IMG/VR virus record: IMGVR_UViG_3300044731_001718
Location: 1 to 28,141 of that record
Strand: one strand, 5' to 3'
Length of the DNA stretch: 28,141 nucleotides
From: a virus
Shown here: one piece after another, positions 12,827 through 18,806 of the stretch
How the letters are laid out: every line of letters begins with the position of its first letter
How positions within the stretch are numbered: position 1 is the stretch's first letter
The notes under the pieces: generated by a model
The model's database searches: none
What the model saw: the letters and a program-made list of their open reading frames with translations, nothing else
What the model was told of the DNA's origin: nothing
Program-made: the position numbers and the translations under genes

Positions 12827-13385
12827 GCTTTATCACTACGTAGACGGGGTAAAAGTAAAAGGTCCCCACGAAAAAATCACGGGTGATGCGTCCAGGATTT
12901 ACGGCAATTGCACGCATATCCGCGGCGATGTCTCAGACCTTTCTGGCGAAGTTTCAAATATTTGTGGAGATGTATCGGGCCTTGGCGGAGATGTATCAGA
13001 TCTCGAAGGAGACGTCGGCGGAATCTCTGGAAACGTCGACGAAATTTGGGGAGACGTCAGCAAAATCTCTGGAAGCGTCAGCGGAATCTCTGGAAGCGTC
13101 AGCAACCTTTCTGGAGACGTCAGCGGAATCTCTGGCGACGTCAATCAAATTTGGGGATATGTCGGCGGAATCTCTGGAGAAGTCAGCGGCCTTTACGGAG
13201 ACGTCAGCGGAATCTCTGGAGGCGTCAATCAAATTTGGGGATATGTCGGCGAAATCTCTGGAAGCGTCAACGAAATTTGGGGAGACGTCAGCGAAATTGT
13301 TGGCGATGCCAGCAACCTTTTTGGAAACGTTACAGGCCTCAAGGGAGACGTGACTAACCTAAAAGGGAAAGCCTCAACACTTTTA
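12288..13385 (+). repeat. Array of 21-bp coding repeats
   Basis: DNA encoding the heptads of the two neighbouring proteins is a degenerate tandem array of 21-bp units (core GGAGACGTCAGC), with many GACGTC sites. The 3' ends of both genes, 12746-12818 and 13329-13401, are almost identical, including the ribosome-binding site of the following gene, which points to tandem gene duplication. The array stays open over long stretches in several frames on both strands. Confidence 0.8.
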
Positions 13386-13415
13386 AAGGAGCAAGAGAAT
13401 GCAAGAAATGGATGA
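12816..13415 (+). CDS. Heptad-repeat (GDVSxI) protein 2
   Basis: A 199-residue paralogue of the gene just upstream. Cap LYHYVDGVKVKGPHEK, then again exactly 24 heptads (for example RGDVSDL, SGNVDEI, WGYVGGI), then LLKEQENARNG. The start overlaps the previous gene by 11 bases and uses AAAGGAG within it. The first heptads (TGDASRI, YGNCTHI) match those of the third paralogue at 14066 better than those of the first, so the three copies look mosaic. Function unknown. Confidence 0.8.
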   Translation: MTNELYHYVDGVKVKGPHEKITGDASRIYGNCTHIRGDVSDLSGEVSNICGDVSGLGGDVSDLEGDVGGISGNVDEIWGDVSKISGSVSGISGSVSNLSGDVSGISGDVNQIWGYVGGISGEVSGLYGDVSGISGGVNQIWGYVGEISGSVNEIWGDVSEIVGDASNLFGNVTGLKGDVTNLKGKASTLLKEQENARNG

Positions 13416-13566
13416 TAAAATGCATGAAGAAATGAAGCAGACAAGGGCTTTAATGCCTGAGCGCACGCCGCAAAATGACCTCTTTGCAAGGTATTTGTCG
13501 GAGATTAATTTAGGCCAGATTGCTAAGCAAAAAGAAAACGCAAGCACAAAAAAAAGTGGGGAGTAA
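13399..13566 (+). CDS. Small helical protein, unknown
   Basis: A 55-residue protein (MQEMDDKMHEEMKQTRALMP onward), methionine-rich and charged at the start and lysine-rich at the end. Its ribosome-binding site AAAGGAG lies in the duplicated 3' end of the preceding repeat gene and its start overlaps that gene by 17 bases. The next gene begins directly after its stop. No family recognised. Confidence 0.6.
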   Translation: MQEMDDKMHEEMKQTRALMPERTPQNDLFARYLSEINLGQIAKQKENASTKKSGE

Positions 13567-13989
13567 ATGGAAGACAGAAAAAAAGAAGCAAAAGAGTTTT
13601 ATCTCGCTATTAAAAAAATGGCCTCAACTTATCGGGTTAAAATATTATATATAACCGAAATGTTGGGCGTCGCAGTCACGACCCCTAGCTTATGCAACCG
13701 AGGCGTGTCTGCTGCCCCGATTGATTGGCGGGAAAAACTCGAAGAAATTTCTAAGGATTTAAAAATCATAGCGGACCAAGAGAAAGACAAAAAATCTGAG
13801 CGCGCAAAAGCCAGGAAGTCAAAAGAGACCTTTATTGTTTGGGACAGAAAAGAAGTGAATGGTTTTGCTATTTTTCTTATTTCCCGTAACGGCAAGTTGG
13901 AATTGACAGCTCCAGGCGATTTTTTTTATAACAAAGCAGTTAGCGATTGGATCCATAAGAATAGCCGCTGCAGAAAAGCAACCCATTGA
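13567..13989 (+). CDS. Unknown protein with possible N-terminal HTH
   Basis: A 140-residue protein starting directly after the previous stop (TAAATG), with GGGGAG upstream. The N-terminal part (YRVKILYITEMLGVAVTTPS, then a helix) could be a degenerate helix-turn-helix. A lysine-rich linker (KDKKSERAKARKSK) leads to a C-terminal part of likely beta structure (VWDRKEVNGFAIFLISRNGK). No known domain assigned. It separates the second and third repeat genes. Confidence 0.6.
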   Translation: MEDRKKEAKEFYLAIKKMASTYRVKILYITEMLGVAVTTPSLCNRGVSAAPIDWREKLEEISKDLKIIADQEKDKKSERAKARKSKETFIVWDRKEVNGFAIFLISRNGKLELTAPGDFFYNKAVSDWIHKNSRCRKATH

Positions 13990-14065
13990 CATATATTGAT
14001 TGTTACCCATCTCTTTTCTGCAATCCCGCTGTTTTATTCTGCATTAATTTTAAAGGAGAGAAAAA

Positions 14066-14581
14066 ATGGATAACGAGCTTTATCACTACGTAGACGGGGT
14101 AAGAGTAAAAGGCCCCCACAAAGGCCCCTACGGAGAAATCACGGGTGATGCGTCAAAGATTTATGGCGATTGCACGAATATCTACGGCGATGTTTCTAAA
14201 ATTACAGGCGATTGCTCTAAGATACGGGGGTACATTTTTGTGCTTAGAGGCGATGTCTCAAATATTCGCGGCAAGGTGTCGTGCATTTGGGGCAGTGTTA
14301 CAAACCTCAAGGGCAATGTCTCAGATATTCGCGGCGATGTTTCTAAGATTACAGGCGACTGCTCTAAGATATGGGGGTGCGTTGATCTGCTTACAGGCGA
14401 CGTTACAGACCTCAAGGGCAATGTTACAAACCTCAAGGGCAATGTCTCAGATATTCGCCGAGATTTGAATAAAATTTATCTTAACTTTTTTATAAAAAAC
14501 GTTATAAAATACGTACTTTTCCCAGTTTTTGTGACCTTTTTGGGCGTTGCTTATTTCTTGCTTATTAATGATTTTTGGTAA
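14066..14581 (+). CDS. Heptad-repeat protein 3 with C-terminal TM anchor
   Basis: A 171-residue relative of the two repeat proteins upstream: cap LYHYVDGVRVKGPHKGPYGE, 16 heptads (several with Cys in place of Val, such as TGDCSKI), then a C-terminal membrane helix (YVLFPVFVTFLGVAYFLLIN). The membrane anchor shows that at least one paralogue is held at the inner membrane, with the repeats on one side as a stalk or solenoid. AAAGGAG precedes the ATG. Together with the next membrane protein it suggests an envelope-related function such as superinfection exclusion, which is inference. Confidence 0.75.
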   Translation: MDNELYHYVDGVRVKGPHKGPYGEITGDASKIYGDCTNIYGDVSKITGDCSKIRGYIFVLRGDVSNIRGKVSCIWGSVTNLKGNVSDIRGDVSKITGDCSKIWGCVDLLTGDVTDLKGNVTNLKGNVSDIRRDLNKIYLNFFIKNVIKYVLFPVFVTFLGVAYFLLINDFW

Positions 14582-14587
14582 GATAAA

Positions 14588-15259
14588 ATGACAACATCTT
14601 GGTTAGGCCTTTTATTGCTGTTGCATGCCGTGCAGCAAATAGGCTCAGCTTTTCTGTTATTCGGTGAGTATGAATTTATTGTTTGGGACATAACCAACGT
14701 TGTGTCCGTCACATTGTTGTCATATTTGCTGTTTCGGAATATCTCTTATCGTTCCCCCCGCCGCAAATTGACAAGTTTTATCTTCTTACTTGTTTCTTCT
14801 TGGTCTGCCGCAAGCTACGCGGTTATTACTCTTTTCCAGCAATCATTATTAATATTCAGTATTTGCTTTTTTGTTAGCATGATTCCCTTCTTCTTTTGGG
14901 CGGCTATGAGAGATTTCGAATTTAGATCAGATAAATATTTAAAAAGTTGCAGTTACTTGATATATAGTCAACCTATAGGTGTCGTTGGTTTAATAGCTCT
15001 TTGCGTTGGTTTCCGTGGTGCTGGCGTATCTCTAGTTGTCAACGGTCGCGAGTTTTCTTACTCGCGAGCTTTCGAAGGCTGGATAATCACAGAGAAAAAA
15101 CATAGGCATCAAAAAAATGGTGTAAAATATCAAAAAATTCGTGACGTGGATTTAGCGCATGCAAGAGAACTCATCGGCAAAAAATGGCACTGGCGGAAAA
15201 ACTGTCTCAGCACATTTTCGCGATACCAAGACAGAAAATGCCCCTGCTGGTGGGCCTGA
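14588..15259 (+). CDS. Multi-pass membrane protein, unknown
   Basis: A 223-residue protein with four or five hydrophobic helices (around residues 3-25, 30-48, 62-80, 84-105, 121-142) and a basic soluble C-terminus. It follows the TM-anchored repeat protein by six bases. The last 33 codons overlap the next gene in a different frame, and the end (RYQDRKCPCWWA) reads unlike normal protein, so the C-terminus may be non-functional or affected by a frameshift. No family recognised; interference with superinfecting phage is one possibility. Confidence 0.55.
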   Translation: MTTSWLGLLLLLHAVQQIGSAFLLFGEYEFIVWDITNVVSVTLLSYLLFRNISYRSPRRKLTSFIFLLVSSWSAASYAVITLFQQSLLIFSICFFVSMIPFFFWAAMRDFEFRSDKYLKSCSYLIYSQPIGVVGLIALCVGFRGAGVSLVVNGREFSYSRAFEGWIITEKKHRHQKNGVKYQKIRDVDLAHARELIGKKWHWRKNCLSTFSRYQDRKCPCWWA

Positions 15260-15608
15260 TTTTCCGTGGGGTGAAATACACAAAAGAACAGAATCAACTT
15301 GTGAGCGAATTGTAGCTGAAAAATTCCACGAAGCTAAACAGCAATTTAAAGACGATATAGACCGAATCTTGCGGCCCATGAACGCCCTCATAAAATATAT
15401 GATTGCCCCTCTCCTTGCGGCCCTTTGCAGCATTTCTATTTTTATCTTTTCCCTCATGTACAACCAGTTGACCAATCTCAATTTATCAGTCCAGGCCCTT
15501 AATCAAACAATTGCAACAATCGCTGCAAATCTGCACTCCATAGAAAAGGACTCTGAAGAGAATAAGCGTGCTATAGAAAAAGTGGAAGACCGCATTTATC
15601 AGCGATAA
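15159..15608 (+). CDS. Coiled-coil protein with one TM segment, unknown
   Basis: A 149-residue protein: a soluble N-terminus with PAGGPDFPWGEIHKRTE, a charged helix, one TM helix (YMIAPLLAALCSISIFIFSL, about residues 80-100) and a C-terminal helix with heptad character (IATIAANLHSIEKDSEENKR). It overlaps the upstream membrane protein by about 100 bases. No in-frame start exists after that overlap until deep in the protein, so the long overlap seems real. The Shine-Dalgarno sequence is weak. It may be an accessory of the lysis region; similar one-TM coiled-coil proteins accompany holins. Confidence 0.6.
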   Translation: MQENSSAKNGTGGKTVSAHFRDTKTENAPAGGPDFPWGEIHKRTESTCERIVAEKFHEAKQQFKDDIDRILRPMNALIKYMIAPLLAALCSISIFIFSLMYNQLTNLNLSVQALNQTIATIAANLHSIEKDSEENKRAIEKVEDRIYQR

Positions 15609-15613
15609 AATTC

Positions 15614-15641
15614 TTGCAATTAAAAATTATATATCTAGATT
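15614..15641 (+). promoter_or_regulatory. Possible promoter of the lysis genes
   Basis: TTGCAA (15614-15619) and TAGATT (15636-15641) at 16-bp spacing, in an A+T-rich stretch just after the previous stop. Match to consensus is moderate. Confidence 0.4.
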
Positions 15642-15675
15642 CCTTTCACTACTTGTTGTTAGTTTAGTGCTATAC

Positions 15676-15709
15676 GGCGCGGGGCGGGAACCTCCACCAA
15701 CTCCGCGCC
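15676..15709 (+). other. GC-rich hairpin before the lysis cassette
   Basis: GGCGCGG and CCGCGCC pair perfectly (7 bp) around a 20-base loop containing GGGAACCTCCACC. Only four T residues follow, so termination would be weak. It lies just upstream of the AGGAGG ribosome-binding site of the 69-residue gene and may time lysis by attenuating transcription or translation. Confidence 0.5.
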
Positions 15710-15727
15710 ATTTTAGGAGGAACAAAC

Positions 15728-15937
15728 ATGGAAGTTTTTTTAGGTCTATTTGCCGCTCTTGGCGTAACTCTCTCTTTGTTTTTTACGCTTCTTTATCAAA
15801 TTATTTTGGCTCTTTTTATTTGTCTCTGCATGTTTAGCTATGCGGTCCTGCAAGTAGGCGCGTTGCCTTTTCGCGCGGTTGCTAATCTAACTTGTCGTGT
15901 TTACTGGTATGCACGACGCAAAGTGTTTTTGGGTTAG
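15728..15937 (+). CDS. Small two-TM protein of the lysis cassette (possible holin or antiholin)
   Basis: A 69-residue hydrophobic protein with two predicted membrane helices (about residues 2-22 and 25-47) and a basic C-terminus (YWYARRKVFLG). An AGGAGG Shine-Dalgarno sequence is present. It precedes a GTA-type holin and an endolysin, so a role in timing or forming the membrane lesion is likely, but size and topology alone do not separate holin from antiholin. Confidence 0.6.
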   Translation: MEVFLGLFAALGVTLSLFFTLLYQIILALFICLCMFSYAVLQVGALPFRAVANLTCRVYWYARRKVFLG

Positions 15938-15942
15938 CTCGC

Positions 15943-16353
15943 ATGTCGTTGGAGCTTATTAGCGGCGGCATTAATTTAATTAATTCCGTTGTAAATCGCA
16001 TTTGGCCTGATGCGACAGAAGCCGAGAAACAAAAATTAACTTTAGCGCTATCTGAACTAGATGCAGAGCGCGAGACGATGCGCGCTCAGGCGGAAATAAA
16101 TTTACAAGACGCTAAAAGCGAAAATAGGTTTAACTCTGGATGGCGTCCATTTGTGGGGTGGGTATGTGGTATATCTTTTGCTTATGCAGCGTTCTTGGAG
16201 CCGCTCTTACGTTTCATATCTGCAGTTATTTTTGGCTATAGCGGGCCTTTCCCTCAAATTGATACAACTATTACTATGCAAGTTCTTTTCGGTTTGTTGG
16301 GGTTTGCTGGTTTTAGGTCTTTCGAAAAAATCTCAAAAATGAAAGTTAAATAA
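15943..16353 (+). CDS. Three-TM phage holin (GTA-type holin family)
   Basis: A 136-residue protein. An amphipathic N-terminus (MSLELISGGINLINSVVNRI), a charged central helix (EAEKQKLTLALSELDAERET), and the signature FNSGWRPFVGWVCGISFAYA with two further hydrophobic helices and the C-terminal GFAGFRSFEKISK, which matches the 3TM holin family (PF11351 type: GWRP..GW... and LG..G.R..EK). Holins permeabilise the inner membrane to release endolysin. I chose the ATG at 15943 rather than one at 15892, because the latter would overlap the upstream gene. The stop overlaps the endolysin start (TAATG). Confidence 0.85.
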   Translation: MSLELISGGINLINSVVNRIWPDATEAEKQKLTLALSELDAERETMRAQAEINLQDAKSENRFNSGWRPFVGWVCGISFAYAAFLEPLLRFISAVIFGYSGPFPQIDTTITMQVLFGLLGFAGFRSFEKISKMKVK

Positions 16354-17009
16354 TGAACGCATTTAAATATTTTCAACTTAACGATTTTGCTTCACCTGAT
16401 GCAGCTGGCTCTGGCTCTAAAATGGATCATGACTTCATCAGTAAGCTAGATAATTACAGAGAGAAATTTGGCGCTCCTTTGATTGTAACTTCTGGCTATC
16501 GCACGCCTAAGCATAATAGTAAGGTAGCTAGTACTGGCAATGATGGGCCACACACAACGGGACGGGCGGTTGATTTGCAGCCTAAATTGCCAAGCAGTGC
16601 GCAAGCGTTTCTGCTTCTAAAGCTTGCGTTCGAAGCGGAGTTTACTGGCATTGGTTTGCGTCAGGAAGGTCAAGAGCGGAGAAAGAACTTTATCCATTTA
16701 GATGATCTGCAAGAACCTGATTATCCGCGCCCCTCATTCTGGACATATCCCTTGCCGAATGCTGAAAAAATTATTCTTCCTAAAACTAAGAATTTTTGTT
16801 TTGGCACTAAGGCTTATCAGCTTTTGCGCAGTACTGTCATTAACAGTAAAGAGCCAGTCGTAATCTTTGTCCGCCAGCATGGGCCTATAGAAGACAGATT
16901 TATTGCAATGGATTTGAACGAAGATTCTAAAATGTCTCACATTCACACGGTAACAACTTGCTATATGGATCAGCTTGAATATGAGTTTTACAATCAAGCA
17001 ACACGATAG
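16353..17009 (+). CDS. Endolysin, M15-type zinc peptidase with C-terminal extension
   Basis: A 218-residue protein. Residues 1-120 form an M15_3-like peptidase domain that cuts peptidoglycan peptide bridges: VTSGYRTPKHN (45-55), zinc ligands H67 and D74 in HTTGRAVDL, and H115 in FIHLDD. No signal peptide, so it needs the holin encoded immediately upstream. The roughly 90-residue C-terminal part (after 130, including VFVRQHGPIEDRFIAMDLNE and ending QATR) is not part of the usual minimal peptidase and could bind cell wall or be an unrelated fused domain. The start overlaps the holin stop, so the two are coupled. Confidence 0.82.
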   Translation: MNAFKYFQLNDFASPDAAGSGSKMDHDFISKLDNYREKFGAPLIVTSGYRTPKHNSKVASTGNDGPHTTGRAVDLQPKLPSSAQAFLLLKLAFEAEFTGIGLRQEGQERRKNFIHLDDLQEPDYPRPSFWTYPLPNAEKIILPKTKNFCFGTKAYQLLRSTVINSKEPVVIFVRQHGPIEDRFIAMDLNEDSKMSHIHTVTTCYMDQLEYEFYNQATR

Positions 17010-17364
17010 GCTAGACCGCAAAAGCAAAATCATTCTGTTGCAAGCGCTTTGGGATATTGCGGTTTTTGCGGAACAGTCTGAACGCAAAACCAAAAAGGCT
17101 TTGTCCAAATTTGTTGATACTATCTTTGTTGATTCTCATATTCATGCGCATAGAAATGCTTTGTCGGAAGAAATTGTTAATGCCGCCGATAAAATACTAG
17201 GGGAATCTTGGTTTAGTTGGTTGTTTTATGATCGCGAAAAAGGGAAAGAGGGCGCCGAAATTACTATAGATGGGCAAAAATATAGTATTTCTTCCATTGC
17301 TCATTTAGCTGAATTAATCTTACAAAAAGAGGCATCATGCATTTACTTAATATCAAGCCGCTAA
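16981..17364 (+). CDS. Unknown protein after the endolysin
   Basis: A 127-residue protein. The ATG at 16981 overlaps the endolysin end by 29 bases; a TTG two codons upstream is less likely. Largely helical (KSKIILLQALWDIAVFAEQS) with a C-terminal strand-helix part (AEITIDGQKYSISSIAHLAE). No recognised domain. It overlaps rusA by 28 bases, so the three genes are tightly packed. Confidence 0.6.
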   Translation: MSFTIKQHDRLDRKSKIILLQALWDIAVFAEQSERKTKKALSKFVDTIFVDSHIHAHRNALSEEIVNAADKILGESWFSWLFYDREKGKEGAEITIDGQKYSISSIAHLAELILQKEASCIYLISSR

Positions 17365-17702
17365 GTGTTAATGATGCATGGCAAGGGCGACGCTTCAAAA
17401 CCCCTGAATATAAACGCTATGCCCGCGACATAATGTATCTATTGCCTAAGTTTGAACTCCCACCCGCTCCTTATGCGTTGATTTTAGAATTTGGCGTCGG
17501 CGCTAATTCGGATTGGGATAACCCCGTAAAGCCATTCCAAGACATCATGCAAAAGAAATACGGCTTTAATGATCGTGATGTTAGGGCCGCATTGGTACGC
17601 AAGAAGACGGTTAAAAAAGGAGAGGAATATATTTACTGGAGCATGATAACTTTTGATGAAGGTCTATGTGATCGAATCGATAAATCTTTTTTTAGCAAAT
17701 AA
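17337..17702 (+). CDS. rusA: RusA-family Holliday junction resolvase
   Basis: A 121-residue protein of the usual RusA length. The signature SDWDNPVKPFQDIM (about residues 58-71) carries the catalytic D-x-D-N, followed by FNDRDVRAALVRKK. Acids D59, D61 and D79 or D81 would bind metal. RusA-type enzymes cut Holliday junctions and other branched DNA; in phages they clean replicating or recombining DNA before packaging, which fits with Bet and the exonuclease upstream. AAAGAGG precedes the ATG. Confidence 0.87.
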   Translation: MHLLNIKPLSVNDAWQGRRFKTPEYKRYARDIMYLLPKFELPPAPYALILEFGVGANSDWDNPVKPFQDIMQKKYGFNDRDVRAALVRKKTVKKGEEYIYWSMITFDEGLCDRIDKSFFSK

Positions 17703-17724
17703 TTGCAACTGCAAAGGATGCGTA

Positions 17725-17970
17725 ATGAATCAAAATTACAGGGAAGTATTAACAGCCTGCGTTTCTATGCGCGAGGATCTAAGCATTCAAATAGACGCGG
17801 AGGCCGCAGAGAATTTTAAAAATATTAACCAGAATGATTTTAATAACATCGTTCAGATGGTGCTTGCTGCTGCTTCGCAGTTAATGGCTGAAAGGCAAGC
17901 GCGCCTTTCTGTAGAGCCAAAAAAAGAACGCAATAAACTAGTCAAAAAGCCCGTTCTCTCCATAGTATAA
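17725..17970 (+). CDS. Small helical protein, last rightward gene
   Basis: An 81-residue protein starting MNQNYREVLTACVSMREDLS, with an AAAGGATG Shine-Dalgarno sequence; a longer frame begins at 17653 inside rusA and is not needed. Helical, with a basic C-terminus (PKKERNKLVKKPVLSIV). No family recognised. Its stop is two bases from the stop of the convergent minus-strand gene, and no terminator is visible between them. Confidence 0.6.
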   Translation: MNQNYREVLTACVSMREDLSIQIDAEAAENFKNINQNDFNNIVQMVLAAASQLMAERQARLSVEPKKERNKLVKKPVLSIV

Positions 17971-17971
17971 A

Positions 17972-18418
17972 TTATGCAGTTGTTGGCGTTTCTAATTCTG
18001 GCTCAAAGAGGAAATCTAGTTTTTCCCACGCATTAACTTTTATCGGCTGAAAGTTAATTGGATTTATAGCTATTACACCATCAATTTCAATGTAAGCAAA
18101 AGGCGCGCGAGCAATTGGTAATAGGTCTAGTTCTATTTCGGAATCAAGCATTTCTATAAATTGCTTAGCAAATACCGCGTGGTTCTCACCCAAATCATAA
18201 TCTTCAGTAGGCCTACCATCCACAACTTGTTTTTTCCCGCCAGACAAATCTTCCAGCAATTTGATTCTTGCCTCTTGAATCGTCGCGGCTTCAACGGCAA
18301 TCACTTTTTTTCTTCTTATTAGCTTTAAACTATTATCCATAGTCAATTTAGTTGTTAAGAGCGCGTCCAAGCAAGGGGCGGCTATCAACAAATCATTTAT
18401 TTTTACTTTGATTGTCAT
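17972..18418 (-). CDS. Hypothetical protein at the distal end of the structural operon
   Basis: A 148-residue protein I do not recognise. The sequence suggests an alpha/beta fold: MTIKVKINDLLIAAPCLDAL then LTTKLTMDNSLKLIRRKKVI, and later FAYIEIDGVIAINPINFQPI. No TM helix. It lies after the fibre gene, where phages often carry fibre assembly or virion accessory proteins. The Shine-Dalgarno sequence is weak. Convergent with the rightward operon. Confidence 0.6.
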   Translation of the reverse strand: MTIKVKINDLLIAAPCLDALLTTKLTMDNSLKLIRRKKVIAVEAATIQEARIKLLEDLSGGKKQVVDGRPTEDYDLGENHAVFAKQFIEMLDSEIELDLLPIARAPFAYIEIDGVIAINPINFQPIKVNAWEKLDFLFEPELETPTTA

Positions 18419-18470
18419 AATTTTAAATCCATTAGTAGGTTGTAATTCTGCCGCAATCTAAAAAACAAGT

Positions 18471-18782
18471 CTAATCATCATCAAAAAAGACCAGAGATTG
18501 CTGCGCTGTCCCAAAATTAGGGTCTAGCTGCTTTTTAATATAGTCATAAATCATCTTATAAAGGATCGGCGGTACAGGTAGCGCCTCTATGCTAAAAGTT
18601 ATGTCTCTCTGAGTGATTACAGGGTCGTTTTTAGAGGCTGAAAAGTATGCCGTACAAAAGATTTGATAAGCACCTTTAACAGGTCTATTCTTTTTTACTG
18701 AATAAGACCCTTTGATACTAAAGTAAATGTTTGGAAGGGGTGGAAGTCCGTCAAGACTATATGTTTCAATAGTAGAACCCAT
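18471..18782 (-). CDS. Small hypothetical protein after the fibre gene
   Basis: A 103-residue protein, beta-rich (YFSIKGSYSVKKNRPVKGAY), with a C-terminal helical stretch (YKMIYDYIKKQLDPNF) and an acidic end (VFFDDD). AGGATG lies upstream of the ATG. No family recognised. Its position next to the fibre gene suggests a virion or fibre-associated role. Confidence 0.6.
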   Translation of the reverse strand: MGSTIETYSLDGLPPLPNIYFSIKGSYSVKKNRPVKGAYQIFCTAYFSASKNDPVITQRDITFSIEALPVPPILYKMIYDYIKKQLDPNFGTAQQSLVFFDDD

Positions 18783-18806
18783 AGTGTTTTATCATCCTAA
18801 AGATAG

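Noticed and set aside
12358-13489. Several long minus-strand and alternative plus-strand frames across the heptad-repeat genes
   Set aside because: They are open only because the 21-bp unit has no stops in those frames. They lack Shine-Dalgarno sequences and the LYHYV cap, and their ends do not fit the operon.
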